Below, piece by piece: positions 35,274 to 47,943 of a DNA stretch of 64,000 bases. The DNA is taken from contig JAKSGN010000041.1 of NCBI GenBank assembly GCA_024180945.1, forward strand, positions 2,232,001-2,296,000, written 5' to 3'. Under the pieces are notes generated by a model, which was not told the DNA's origin, ran no database searches, and saw only the letters and a list, made by a program, of their open reading frames with translations. Position 1 is the first letter of the stretch. Every line of letters begins with the position of its first letter. A program made the translations under genes and the position numbers. Source of the DNA: Macrophomina tecta. Lineage: Eukaryota; Ascomycota; Dothideomycetes; Botryosphaeriales; Botryosphaeriaceae.

Positions 35274-36529
35274 ATGAGCGCCGAGGCAGACGCGTCGCAG
35301 TCCGGCTACGATGAGGGCATGGCAGGGCCTGGTGCGCCTACGCCGCTGACTGCGCTGGAGGCATGTTCTCTCTTCACACGCGGGCATGTTCCTTCGCACG
35401 ACATCTGACGCTCTATGACAGGGAGTGAACGGCTTGACCGCACGCGACATCAAGCTCGTCGTTGAGGGAGGTTACCACACTGTCGAGTCGGTGGCGTATA
35501 CGTGTGTCGCAACGGATCCGGATGACAGTGGCAACTGCTAATCCCACGCAGGCCGAAGAGACTGCTCGAGCAGATCAAGGGCATCTCTGAGCAGAAGGCG
35601 ACCAAGATCCTCGCTGAAGGTCAGTCTTCTTCCCCTCGATTCCGTGCACACAACCTGACCTGGACTAGCCGCCAAGCTGGTTCCCATGGGCTTCACTACT
35701 GCAACCGAAATGCACCAGAGACGTAGCGAACTTATCTCCATCACAACCGGCTCGAAGCAGCTTGATACTCTGCTTGCTGGAGGCATTGAGACGGGCTCTA
35801 TCACCGAAATCTTCGGCGAGTTCAGGACGGGCAAGAGCCAGATCTGCCACACCCTGGCTGTGACATGCCAGCTTCCTTTCGATATGGGTGGCGGTGAGGG
35901 CAAATGCCTTTACATAGACACTGAAGGCACCTTCCGGTAGCTCCCATCGCCCATGCCAAGTTGTCCGGACACTGACTCGTGCCAGGCCCGTCCGTCTGTT
36001 GGCCGTGGCAAATCGCTACGGTCTTTCGGGAGAAGAAGTCTTGGACAATGTTGCGTACGCTCGCGCCTACAACTCGGACCATCAGCTTCAACTTCTACAG
36101 CAAGCATCGCAGATGATGACCGAAACTCGCTTCTCCCTTCTCATCGTGGACTCGGCCACATCTCTTTACCGCACAGACTTTGCGGGCCGTGGAGAACTTT
36201 CTGCTCGGCAGGTGCATCTCGCCAAGTTCATGCGCACCCTCCAGCGATTGGCCGACGAGTTTGGAATTGCCGTCGTCATCACCAATCAAGTCGTGGCTCA
36301 GGTGGACGGCGGTCCCAGTGCCATGTTCAACCCGGATCCGAAGAAGCCCATCGGAGGCAACATCATTGCCCATGCCAGCACCACTCGCCTCAGTCTCAAG
36401 AAGGGCCGTGGTGAGACCAGAATATGCAAGATCTACGACAGCCCTTGCCTGCCCGAGAGCGACTGCATGTTTGCTATCAACGAGGATGGCATTGGCGACC
36501 CTAGCCCCAAGGATCTCGAGAGGGAATAG
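35274..36529 (+). CDS. RAD51: DNA strand-exchange recombinase Rad51
   Basis: Eukaryotic RecA homologue that forms nucleoprotein filaments on single-stranded DNA for homologous recombination. Five exons, 35274..35360, 35422..35501, 35552..35619, 35669..35936 and 35986..36529, give 348 aa. The N-terminal helix-hairpin-helix domain includes [20 protein letters not shown] and [13 protein letters not shown]. The motor has Walker A GEFRTGKS (128-135) and Walker B LLIVD (219-223). The linker [11 protein letters not shown], the loop region [22 protein letters not shown] and the terminal GIGDPSPKD are all typical. The length is close to other filamentous-fungal Rad51 proteins. Intron 1 appears to be GC-AG (donor GCATGT at 35361), because only that join restores LEGVNGL. 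Introns are otherwise GT-AG. Confidence 0.97.
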
Positions 36530-37001
36530 GAGTAGAGTCTCGCAGCTGGCAACACATCGGGGCAAAATAGCGTAGGGTCATGGAGCACGAGGAGACGATG
36601 GTTCTTTGCTCTTGTAGGCTAATTGCATGGACGGCGAACGTGTCGGGCGTTTTCTTTGGGTTATTTGCTGAGCATGGGCGTTAGCGGCAGTTTGTTTAGG
36701 TCGTCATGATCTACCCCCTTCTTCTAGAAAAGAACAAATGAACAACCTGGTTCGTTGTGAACTACGGCACCTGCTGTATTTAATCATTCAACGGTGATGT
36801 GAGATGGCGGGTGGCGGTTGTGGCTAGCGCACGCGCGCGAGATCGTCGAGGCGGGATCCCTGTCGTGTTCAAGCGTGTGTCGAGCTCGGCTTTGAGCTTG
36901 CAAAGCTGCTCCGCCCAACAACACCGCAGTCAGCCCATTGCACTCTTTCGCGGCAACCGCTTCGACTTCTAAGCGCCCGAACTGCGCTGGATGGCGCAGC
37001 G
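36530..37001. other. Intergenic region RAD51 to NUP120
   Basis: A 472-bp region between two genes on the same strand. It must contain the RAD51 3' untranslated region and the NUP120 promoter. No other gene is seen. Confidence 0.5.
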
Positions 37002-40000
37002 ATGGCCACACTCTCCGCTCCTCTCCTCTACCGGGAGACACGCCTGAACCTGGATCCGCCCTACGCAGGCTCTACCATTGGCGTTACGCTCCCGCCTCAC
37101 AGCACCTCCGCTTTCCTGTCGCGACCCAAGGGCAAGCGCATCATTGTCGAAGAAGGCAACACCAGCTCCGACGAGACATCCTTTGCGCGCCGCCACCTCG
37201 CGGCAAATGACGCCGCCATCTTCTTCCGGCGCAAACACCCATACCCCCGCACATTCCTGTGGAGGATTCTGGATGACCGCAAGGTGCTGGAGCTGCGCTC
37301 AGTCGATCTGACTGTCGACCGTCACCACAAGGGCGAGGCCATCCTGACGCTACTTCTGAGCTTCCCGAACGCCATTCGTCCTTTCGGTGTTGCGCTGGCC
37401 GAGCGCGAGGATCGTGACGCGCTCAACGTCTTCGTCTTGACCACCGCCAACGAGCTGTACACGCTGGACCTGCACAAGGACTTCTTCATCCGGCCCGCAG
37501 CTACCGAGGTTGATGTCGATATCTGGTGCAAGACGTGCATCCCTTCCGCCTTCAGTTTCCGCTACCCGTACCGCATTGTTGCTACCGGCGCGTTGGAGCT
37601 GTTGGTTTCGCTACATGACGGTGGTCTACTTCGACTGAGTCGGACAGCTTCTGCAGATGGTGCGTATCATATCATCTGGGAATTGACATGCACACGACAG
37701 CTAACAAGTGCAGGCTCATCCTGGCGCGAGACGTTTTTCACCGAAGGTGGCTGGAGCTCGGCATTCAAGAGCTTGATCCCCTGGAAGGGCCACAACACCG
37801 TTCGCTTCGGTTCGCTTGACCTCGAGCCTTCGACCGCTGCGGCTATCGCCCTTTCTCCCGATGAGAAGCACATTTTCACCGTCTCCTTGAACCATACCTT
37901 GAAAGCGTGGAACCTGGAAACCGGGAAGGTCGGCGTACAGACAGATTTGCTGGGCGAGAATGAGAGGGACCCCCAGAAGCTGGCGCAGTTCTTCATTGGT
38001 GCGGAGCAGCCCAAGCTCATGGACGTTTTGGAGGTCCAGGCTCCTCAAGACGGCGACGAGTATTTTGTCGTCACCTACTCTCCGAAGCGCCACCAGTTCA
38101 AGTTCTGGGGTATTAGAGATGCGGACGATATCGAGTTTGGTATCCACGATGTCCAATCAGACTTCGCTTTTGTCCCGCCTATCGACGAGCTCATGAACAC
38201 GACTGTTTGGAACATGGAAGAGTTCCATTTCAAGGCGCGACCCGGTTGGCGTAGCTCCGAGATCTGGATTCGGGTGAGGTCAGGCCCCAGGTGCATGGTG
38301 TTCAGCCTCAAATTCGACCTTTACGATCCCGACGATCAGCTCGCGGATACGTGGAGGAACAACTGGGTCGCCGTTGATGCGGGCTCGCTTACCGTGGAGG
38401 CCCTCCAAGCCTCGCCGGCATATCCCATCGAACCCAATCTCGAGGATCCGGCGATACACTCGAAAAGTATCTCCGAGCAGTGGATCGACTTCCTGTTCTA
38501 CCCCGGTCGCTTCAGCAGCGCAACGCTCGAGACTGCTCTGTGTGTTTACCGACGGGGCCTTGGCGACGCCGCGACTCGGACGCTCGTGTTAAGTTCAAGC
38601 GCCAAAGCACCAATCAAGGATCAGATATCTGCTGCTGTGGCAGCCAAGGTGTCCACAAGGCGAAAGCCGGATGGTCTGATTGACTTTGACCAGTACGAAC
38701 TTGACATGTCAGCCCAGTGGCTGGTATTCTACGGTGTCGTCAAGGATCTGCACAAACGTCGCGGCGAGCCTGTCGCACTCGCTCTGGATGTCGAGGATGA
38801 TTTGCCGTGGCTGCTCTTGTCGGACTACGCATCTCCGATCCGCGCGTGTAGCGAGGTGGAGGTCCTTCGGCTGAACGAGGATTCTCTCGCGTCCTCGGGG
38901 GAGCCTGCGCTTTCGAGGCCTCTCTTCAAGTCGCTGAAGGATGATCTCTCAATAGACGTCGCGAAACTTCTCACCGCAGCGTCGGTCTTCCGCGCGGCTT
39001 TTGTGTCTTCCTTCAGAGACCAGCTTGCATTGTCTGTCAAGAGGGAAATCTGTCAGGAGGATTCGTATTCCATCCCGGATCGCATGAAGGCCTTTGAAGT
39101 TTCCTGCAGCCTTTGCGAGCAGGTCACCGACGAGGATTTCGAGAGACTTGAGACTCTTCTGGAGGATCTTGGCGGGTTCTCGGGTGTCACGCAAGAGCTT
39201 GTGCTGGCAGCACTTGAACGGTTGAGCGAGGATGAGAGGGGCCATCATCACCAGCGGGCGATTACCGCCTTCGGTGCCAAGTCACTCATCAGAGGCGCGC
39301 AAGAGACGCTGAACCTCACGCATGAAATCCTCCTTGATCTTCTGGTACTCATCGTCTTCATGAGCCAGGAACTGGAGGCTCAAGAACTACCGGCATTAGA
39401 TCCGACAGACATCTACCCTGATATCATCGAAAGGTTAAAGGGTATCACCATCTCGCAATGGCTCGTAGGAACCGTCCGGGCCGATCCGAAACCCCGTCCA
39501 AGGCGAAGTTCCGTCGGGGACCAGAACCAAACGGACAACCCAGCGATAAAGTCAACGGCAGTAGTCACTCTGTTCGAGAGCCTTTTCATTGGTGATTGGG
39601 CAGACTTGAAGACGCCGGCCGCTCCGGTATCAGAACTCATCACGTACTGGTGCCGCTCATGGTCTTTCGGCCTCCCGCTTCCAGAGAACTGGGAGTTTGT
39701 TAGCGCTGGCGTTTTGAGCAACCTATTGAAGTATGGAAATATCGATCTTGCCACGGAGTTCTTGCCCTTTGTTCCGAGCAGCATCTGGGGAACGTATCTC
39801 AAGGGCCGCTACTACCTCGCAATAGGGGAGTTCAAGCTGGCGAGCACATATCTCAACAAAGTCAGCTTTGGTTGTGGTAAGCCTCGTTTTCACGTAGTTA
39901 CGAGAGAAATTGACCCTGATTGACGTGCAGCGAAAGGTTTCTTCGACATATTCAACACCGACCTATACAACTTCCTCAATCCAAGCGAGAAGGAGTACTT

Positions 40001-40897
40001 CCACGAGGGGCTGTCGAAGTTTTGCCAACACGTCATGTACCTGTTCGAGAGGGCCAAGGCGTACGCCCATGTCATCGAATGGGCAGAGGCGGCACTCTTC
40101 GCCGTCCAAGCCGAAGGCCAGACTTTGGTTCGTATAGCGCTTGTCAACGCTTGGCCGTCTCAGCACAGCAGGTTAACGGTCTTGCAGCACAAGACATTCA
40201 AGCAGGAGATCCTGTCAAGACTCTTCCACGCTTGCATCCAATCTTCCAATTTCCGCGATGCGTACGGCGCCCTATCGCGATATCCCGATAACAAGCTGTA
40301 AGTGTGCAGTGCTCAACCTGATACACCCGCAATCTCTGACACGTGATTCGTAGGCGGAGGCCCGGATTGGCGACGCTGGTCAAGACGATGATCGGCCAGA
40401 ACCAGATGCCCCAGCTTATCAGCTTCCCGTTCACCAGGCAGCTCGAAGAGGTGGATGGGATCCTCGCGGCACTGTGCAGGGACACACTCAATGCCAGCAC
40501 CGGGCCGGCCTACCACCGGCTGCTGTACTCGTTCCGCATCGCCAAGAACAATTACCGTGGGGCAGCGCAGATCCTGTATGATCTCATTACGCGGCTCAAA
40601 TCTGGCTCGGTCGGGCTGCAGGACCCCAAGGACGAGAGCATCACGCAGGCGTACCTTACGCTCATCAACACGCTGAGCCTGGTGAACTCGCAGGACCAGT
40701 ACCTGCTCGTGGGGCAGCGCGAGGGCGAGGGAGGGCTGAAGAGCGGCGGCGAGGGCAGGGCAGCGGCGAAGAGGAGGCTGTTGACGCTGGAGGATCTGCG
40801 CAGGGAATACCAGGCCGAGCTGGACCGTGTCGCGGCGATGGAAACGGGCCGGTTCGCATTCAGTGCAGGGGGAGGCGACGAGATGGACGTGCTGTGA
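37002..40897 (+). CDS. NUP120: Nucleoporin Nup120 (Nup160 homologue)
   Basis: Structural component of the Nup84/Y complex (outer ring scaffold of the nuclear pore), with an N-terminal beta-propeller and a C-terminal alpha-solenoid. Four exons, 37002..37659, 37714..39876, 39931..40297 and 40354..40897, encode 1243 aa. Propeller-like segments include FVLTTANELYTLDL, LELLVSLHDGGLLRLSR and HIFTVSLNHTLKAWNLETG (a WD-type strand pattern). The C-terminal half is helical, with YLAIGEFKLASTYL and AYHRLLYSFRIAKNNYRGAA. Intron 1 (54 nt, branch GCTAAC) is a multiple of three and has no stop, so the unspliced frame is also open. Splicing gives SADGSSWRETFF, which looks like the conserved family sequence. 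Intron 2 is also 54 nt, but reading through it meets a stop. Family assignment rests on overall pattern recognition. Confidence 0.85.
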
Positions 40898-41941
40898 GGG
40901 GTGAGGGGATTTTAAATAAAGGAGAGCGGAAGCAATAGAGCACGGCGACGGTGCATTGGGGCGCGGGGGCGGGGAGGGGAGGGACAGGAAGGCATCGCCG
41001 GCGGCGACAAGGTTCACGGTAGCGAGGAGTTATACGGGGTGGGATGCATGGGCGATCTTGGGATCACGTTTCCCTTACTCAGGCGCCAAGCATGCTGCAG
41101 AGGGAGCGGAGACGGCGTTGTTCAGGCCCCTTTCGAGATTGCTATCTCGCTATCTCGGCACGCGGAAGGATCGCTGGGCGAAAAACGGCGCACATCAGCC
41201 CCCCTAGCGGCGGCTGGAGGGCAGTTGCTGTTATTATGGTGGCATTGCGTCAGACAAGTGCTGAGTTTTGAGTTCCGGGCTGCCTCCAGCCACGCACCGC
41301 TAGCTCCTCGTGTCGTGTGTCGCGGCCTCGTGTTTCCACGCCGGCATCCACTTTTCCAACTTCTTCGCTGGTCTCCTCCACTCTCGTCCAAAAATAATCC
41401 TTTCATGCCGGCGCTCCTCCCGCAGCCCGCCGTGCTGCAGCCACTCGCTTCCACCGCTGGGCCACCGCCATCGCCGCTCTTGCTTCTCCGCAGCAGCGAC
41501 CAGCCGCAATACTTCCAACACCATCCTTTCCCAACTAGTCCGCGCGACGCCTGCTGTCGCAGGAACTTGCCTCTCGTTTCAACTGTTTCCTTATCTTCGC
41601 CCGCCTCTCTCTCCGTGCTGCAGCCAGGCGCCTCGTTGTCACCCTCGTCCTCGCCCTCGGCCGCGCCGTGCTCTCCTTCGCTGCCTATTGCTTCTTCTCC
41701 CATTTACAATGCCATTGTCTCCGATCGCATCCCGTCGCTCTCTTCTCCGTCACCACAGTCCCACCAGCAACACCGCCACATCAGCCCCCAACAGACCGCT
41801 ATAGCAGCCGCCGTTGGAGCGCCGACGGCTGCTTACGCGCACGCCCCCCGTCATCCGCCTCACGGCGGCGACGCGCCAGCCACATCACCGTTGGACGAGC
41901 AATTGCGACAAAAAGAGCCGCCCCGTGCCTTGTCTGCAGTC
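40898..41941. promoter_or_regulatory. Upstream region and probable long C-rich leader
   Basis: The region is C/T-rich from about 41280 onward, the usual look of a fungal 5' untranslated region. The downstream frame is open through much of it (possible in-frame starts at 41039 and 41405), with a Pro/Ser/Ala/His-rich translation that I judge non-coding. Confidence 0.4.
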
Positions 41942-43963
41942 ATGACCAAAAAATCCACCCCCTCCAAACTTTCCCTTTCTTCCGCCAAGAGGGAAGACGA
42001 GGAGAATATGGGCGCCAGACCACGCACCGCTATGTCCGAATCAGTGCCTTCGCCCACCAAATCGCGTTTCTCGCGCCTGAGATATCGCAGGTTTAGGGAG
42101 AAGGGCGCGCCGCAAAATCCGCCCTCTTCACCCTCGCCGCTACGCTCGTCGCCCTCTCTAGAGAGCTTGGAGGAAGCCGGCTTTCTGGGAGTACCTAGAC
42201 TCCGCCGCGATGAGGATGACGACGAGGATGTCGTGGGAAGGCGGATGAGTTTTTTGCGCAGGCCGTCAACGTCAGGAAGCACCACTAGCACCAGTAGCAG
42301 CAGCAGTCGGTGGTCATGGTCGATGAGGAGAGGTGTCAAGGGGAGCAGGAGCTCGACGAGCTTGAGGGAAAGGTGGCGAGCGAGGTACGTTTGCTTTTTT
42401 TTTTTTTTTTTTTCCCTCTTTCGGTTTCCTGTCGCCTATCTGGGGTGCAGAAATGCGTGTGCCACGCAGGCTGCGTGTCTCAATTGAGGCGTCTTCTCTG
42501 GCATGAGCTGAAATTAACTGGTGTGCTATCACAGCGTTGCTTCATCCTCCTCTGCACTATCATCTTCTTCTTCCCTATCTTCCGCCTCGTCTTCCTCTTC
42601 CGGCTCCTCGGCTTCCACCATCTCCTCCACCTGGTCTTCCCTCGAATCCACTCCCCGCGCCTCCATCGCCTCTTCCCGCACATCAATATCCAGTACTGAA
42701 GACATCATCACGCCACCACCACCGACCGATGAGCAGAAGCAACGCCCGCAGAAACGCGTCCGCGCAAACCTCTGCCGGCACTTCACCACCATCCCTATTG
42801 AAGAAGAAGAAGCCGCACAAGAAACCCAACCCCAGCAAACAACACCTCCACCCTGCTGTCCTTCCACGGAAAACCACATCACCGACCCCATCGCCGACGC
42901 CTTCGACCCGGGCCAACACATCCCCATCGCCCTCCTCCCCCGCCCGCCCTTCGCCGAACCAACGCCCCCGCCCACGCCCCCGCCGACCACCATCTCGCAC
43001 CCGCCAGATGACGCGTGTGACCCCGTGCCCACCTTCACTCTCACCCCGGCCTCGCCGATCCGCGAGTCTCCACCGACTGCCTTCCCGCCCACTCCACCCA
43101 TCACCGTCAACGCGCCGCCTCCTGCTAGACCGAAGATCCTCGGGCGCAGGAGCTCGTTCTCGGGCAGGAATAACAATGAAACTAATAAGGGTGCCCCGAA
43201 CTATTGCCCCGCCTGTATCAAGCTGCAGGAATCCATCCAGCACATGCGCAAGGTCGCCGGCATCTACGGCCCGCGCCACAGTTTGACCGTCGCGGCCGCG
43301 AAGGTCGTGCGCGCCGCGCGCGTGGCTGTCGCGGGCGTCGCGTGGGAGACGAGTTGTGCGCTCCCGGCGTCGGAGGGCGAGAGGGGCGCGAGGAACGGGG
43401 GGGAAAGGGCCCGGAAGGTGGTGCGGTTTAAGGAGGGTGCGGAGTTTTGGGGGGATTTTTGCGATAGGAAGAAGGAGGAAGAGGAGAAAGTGGCAAGGAC
43501 AGAGGAGGGAAGTGGCGGTGGAGGCTTGTTGATTGGAGGCAACGCAGAGGCGATGAAGAGCAGGGAGATGATCATCACGCAGCGCCTGTGGGGCCCGCTC
43601 GGCGAGCGCGGCCGCAAGCAGCGCGACTTCAAGCGCTCGGCCTCGGAGTCCTACGTCCCGGGCAGGTGGGCGCCGCCGCCGCCGGCGGTGGGCGGGCACG
43701 AGGGCTGGCTGGATACGAGTGGCAGGGCGATGAGTTATGATGAGTTTTGGGGGGGAAAGGAGGGGCATGGTGCCGGCGTGGGGAAGGTGCGGTTGATGGA
43801 GGGGTTGTTGAAGAGGTGGGTGCATGCTGGTGTTGGGATCGGGGGTGGTGCCGCCGCCGGGGTTGCGGCGGGGAAGAACAAGGAGAGCGAGAAGGAGAGG
43901 ATGGAGAAGGAGATGTTGAGGGAGAGTAGAGGGGTGCCCGGGGCGGGCCTGGAGGTTGATTGA
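41942..43963 (+). CDS. Ser/Pro-rich, largely disordered hypothetical protein
   Basis: Two exons, 41942..42384 and 42535..43963 (150-nt intron with a long T tract), give 623 aa from the ATG MTKKSTPSKLSLSS. An in-frame ATG at 41405 would give 802 aa. The N-terminal part has basic/Ser motifs (PSPTKSRFSRLRYRRF) and an acidic patch, the exon junction is a long poly-Ser stretch, and the middle is Pro-rich. The only compact part is NYCPACIKLQESIQHMRKVAGIYGPRH with following helices (about residues 340-420). It holds a CxxC that could bind metal, and it is probably the conserved core of a fungus-specific family. KVVRFKEGAEFWGDFCDRKK and RLWGPLGERGRKQRDFKRS look like short linear motifs. The function is unknown. 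Confidence 0.65.
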
Positions 43964-44561
43964 TTCGGCTGTCCTTCTCCCACTCCCGTTTCTCTCCACC
44001 TCATTTCTGAGCATTGTTTTTCTTTTTTTTTTTCATCCCCCGAAGTTCTCGATGGACTGTGGGCCTTTTTTTTTTTGCATGTTAGCGAGCGTAGTTTTGT
44101 CGGGCTGTTCCTCACCTTATCCACCTCTTTCACATTTCCTTTTATCCTTTGTTTTTATTTTAGAGCGGACTTACATGCATTGCGCTATGGAGTTGGTATG
44201 CCATTCATTCCCAATAGGTAGAGGATTATCACGATAGTCATCATTCTAAGAGCTCTCTGCTTAGGTCAGAGCCGAGTACGCTAGAAAGCGATGTAGAAGA
44301 AGAGAGATATTGGTAATTTGAGTAATTGCAGAACGGACGCTACCGGAGCACATCCTTTGTTTTTCTCCCCCGCTCTAGCAAAAAACAGAAAAAAAAGGTG
44401 CAGTGCGAAGTCCTACCGGCGAGTCGACGTTTTGTTTACAAGCCCAGGCATAAAGAACAGAATCTCTTTCTTTTCTCATCTTTTCTCTCTCTTTTTTTTT
44501 TTTTTTTTTTTTTTGAATATCTTGTGCAGTGTCTGCTACCATTTTCTAGCTAAACCGGTCT
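43964..44561. other. Intergenic region, T-rich
   Basis: This is the 3' region of the Ser/Pro-rich gene. Several T runs occur, the longest about 24 nt near 44491..44514. No gene is seen. Confidence 0.5.
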
Positions 44562-44771
44562 CTAGCTAAACCGCTCCCGCCTGAATGGTGGATCGCACTC
44601 ACGGCACGCATACGGAGCCGGCAAAAAGCGGGTAGTCCATGAGTGCCGCGGAGTCAGGTCGCGGGCATGCACCGCGCAGCGGTTTATCAGTGACTCAGGG
44701 ATGCGCAGGCTGCAACGATCGCTTATGTGGACGTGGCCGCAGGTGAAAAGTGTGAAGGAGAGTTGGCACAT
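44562..44771 (-). CDS. Small Cys/His-containing hypothetical protein
   Basis: A 69-aa single-exon frame starting MCQLSFTLFTCGHVHISDRC and ending near CRECDPPFRRERFS. Six cysteines and two histidines are spaced as MC-x8-CGHxH-x4-C, then an isolated Cys and a final CxxC, suggesting a small zinc-binding fold. The start shares the MC-x8-CG pattern with the ORF at 4946..5143. No signal peptide or membrane segment is seen. I do not recognise a named family, and a short ORF in otherwise gene-poor DNA may be fortuitous. Confidence 0.45.
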   Translation of the reverse strand: MCQLSFTLFTCGHVHISDRCSLRIPESLINRCAVHARDLTPRHSWTTRFLPAPYACRECDPPFRRERFS

Positions 44772-47700
44772 TATTTTAAGAAAAGGAGGGGGGGGCTTGG
44801 AGGGGGCTTGGAGGGGCTCGTGGCTTACTGAAGTGGGTCAAGTCGGTGGTGATCGGAGGCTGGACTGAGTGTTTGGAGTGGGGCTTCTTCCTAGAGCGTG
44901 ACAGTAGTAATTTGTTTCTTTGGGTGGTTGCTCCCTGGCTGAGGCTTTTATGGCGCTCTCAAGGGGGAAATCATGAGACTTTGTTGTTTGAGGGCCTTTT
45001 TTTTTTTGTTGGCTGAGTCACTGTCTTTGTGCAATGCGGTTTTAGCCTGGCAATAAGACATTGATAGATGGTCGGATTGAAGTAAGAATCCCTGGCTGAA
45101 AGGGGTCTGAGACATTCTCAGGAACGCATAGCCTCTATCGCATGCGCCAACCAATGAAAATCCGCACCCGGATAGCCGGCTTGCAAAAGATTAGAAGCCA
45201 TCTGGGTGTGGGCAGTGTGGCAATGGGCAGCATCGACTGGACTACCTAGTTACAGTGCTCATTCATTTTCACATGAGAGCATGTACGATAGCAATCGGGC
45301 TTTCAGAAACAAGCGAATTACTGAAGGGCAACCCCCAGCTACTGGCCTTCTCAGCCCTGAAGCGGTTGAACGCAACCCGTCTGGCCAGGAAGGCAGAGTC
45401 TCGGTCCCATTCTGGCCGATCTCATAGGCCAAAATCGGCCCTGCAGCCCAGTAGATAAGTTGCCCCAACTGTTCTGCGCAAAGGCAGAATTGTGCCGGTC
45501 ATTCCTTCCGGCAGAAGGACTGCCACGACCGTCCTGTCAAGAGACCAAGTAGTCCTATTATTGCCCCCGTGGGAAAATTTTGCTCTGATTGTCGCGTCCG
45601 ATGGAAGCTTCTTGTGACGTATCTTTCCAAAGAGGTTGTTCTTTTGGTTCGTCTGGCCGGGAGAAGGGTTGCCGATTGCAAAGTCGAGGCACTTGTACCG
45701 TTCTGCTTGGCTGTAGCCAGCCCAGTCGCCCCTCTGCAGTGTATGCGGAAGTCCGCTCACCCTATATCTGGACCAGAGACCTGATTCGCAGCTGTTCTCG
45801 GATCTCTGCAGGTGGCCGGGCGCCCGGCGCGTGCTGCCATCGTCATATTGGACCTTCAGGTAGAAGTGTCTGCAATCTCATTGAATAGTCCAGTTTTTGC
45901 ACATGGTCAAGGAGGGAGGTATTTAGGGTAGACTGGGAGCTGTAGTCTCGTCAATACTTGGATGGTGATTGGTGAAGAGTTGGCGGTGGTTCGCTGTTTC
46001 TGCTCACTTTGGTGGGTTTGGATTCGAGAGTTGGCTGCTTCGGTGTTCCTGTGAAGCACTACCGGTTATACTGAGAGCTGTCAATAACAAGTTGTTGTTT
46101 GGATTCCTGCGAGGCTTACAAGGTGAGAGGGTCGCAGTGTGTCTGAAAAAGGGGACTGTAGAAATGAAAGACACTACTATGAGGGAAGCTTCCATTTCTC
46201 GATTCCAAGCTCTGCGAGACATCAAGTGCATGAGTGAATTTCAATGGTACGATGACAGCGGAGGAGAAGATGTAAACAAAATTAGCCATATTTGAGACTG
46301 CAAAGGACGTCATTGGATCCCATGATTGCTAACCAGGAATGTCCGTAACCCATGTCTGAGTAGAATAGATTACCATTGCATTCTCAGAGTCTTTTGTAGT
46401 GTCAATAGGGCCACGCACTTCCTTTGGGAGCGGTAACAGCAGAAGTTTCTGCGCTGCGATAGACAAGCAATTTACTGGTTGCCATCAGGCCAAAAAAAAA
46501 AAAAAAAAGAACTCTGTATTTAAGAAAGTGGAAATGATGGGACTGAACGGCGCCGAAACTTGAAAGATAATTGTACGTACCTCCTCAATTCAGGCTGTAA
46601 ACGCCGGACCGCAATGGATCATAGCGCCGGAGGCTGCCCCAGTTGCTCCGCTCAATCCAATCGAAAACAAACGGTAAGCTATTCTTAATTGCTTGACCTT
46701 GGCTCCCCGCAGCAATCCTGACTTAGCGGTAAACCAGGATCACTTGATCTGTGGAATTCACCAATAGAGCGGTTGCTGCTTTCCACCCAGACCCGATCTT
46801 CCACTGCTCAGTTGTTTTAGTCCCTCCGGATGCTCTTCTGGAACCGGCTGTTCCTCCGTCTGTTCGATCTGCCAGAGGAGCCATTGCGATTGCCGTTTCC
46901 ACGTTCTGGCGTAAGGTAGACGGCATTGGGCATGGTCTCAGCCTCTCATTGGCCATTCTGTTGGATTCTTGACACAGCCTGAGGCCAAAGGAGAAGCGGG
47001 AAGATCATGGTCGCCCTGCGGTTTCTGACCTTGATTCAATAGAGAGGCGCAGGGCCTCGCTGGCGCGCCTTTAACCTCGGCCAAGGTCATGTCTGCGGGT
47101 TACTAGAGAGAGACGGAGCTCTTTGACGACCACGCTCTTTCCGAAGTCCCTTGCAAAATTGACGATGTTGGTGATGCTGCAAAGCTCGTACGGTCCGTCG
47201 GAGCACCACGTGACCGACAAGGCGTTTCTCCGGGAGTTGAGGGGGCGTGAACGGCCATGATCGCTCAATGTCCAGAGAGGGCGCGAGAAGGCTCACGTCG
47301 GAGTATTCGCCGGGGACCGCCAGCTCAGGGATGGCAGCCACAAACCGGTATGACGATGAAGCATTTCTCAGCATCGGCGCGTGAATTAAGATGACGGCCC
47401 AACCGGCGGATTCCGCTATCGGCCACCTCTTCCCACGCCGCAAGGAGAATCGGAGATCTCTTGCATGCGGCGGTTGCAAGGCGAAACGAGGCGGCAGTGA
47501 GGAAGGCTTGGAGTTTCAGGACTGATGGAGCAAGACATCAGGGTGAGGCGAAGGGGGGCGAAGCGGTTGGAAGCGATGAGCTCAGGTGAAAGAAGACTCG
47601 ATTCGGGATGCCGTAGGTGTCACGCTAGTAGGCGTGGCAGGAGACAGTGACGGGTCGCAGCAACGTCCGGCAGGGCCCGCGTGGGGGCATCGCGGTGTTT

Positions 47701-47943
47701 TTAGCATTGCGTGGTGGAGAGGGTGCTGGGACGGCGGAGGGGCAAGTCATGCGATTTCAATGCTATCTCGAATGCTGTGGTGAGAGGCGGGCGTGCGCGG
47801 CTGGCGGTGACGCACCACCAATCGCCCGCGCAGCCCCACCACATTTACTTAAGACCCCGCCGCGCCGAGCGACAAAACATTGAGCTGCCCGCCGTCTCAC
47901 CATCCCTCCTCAACACCGCCCGCCCCGCCACTGAGATACCCAG
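44772..47943. other. Gene-poor region upstream of PGK1
   Basis: About 3.2 kb with no convincing gene. Minus-strand frames at 46723..46956 and 47071..47479 have some coding character but no motif and no clear splice partners. An A15 run lies near 46494..46508. The right-hand 400 bp should contain the PGK1 promoter, including the sequence CACATTTACTTAAG near 47838. Confidence 0.4.

Noticed and set aside
41039..41941. Upstream in-frame extension of the Ser/Pro-rich protein
   Set aside because: It is C/T-rich, leader-like sequence. The ATG at 41942 begins better coding composition, although 41405 cannot be excluded.
42683..44014. 443-codon minus-strand frame
   Set aside because: It is antisense to the Ser/Pro-rich gene, is Arg/Pro-rich and has no motif.
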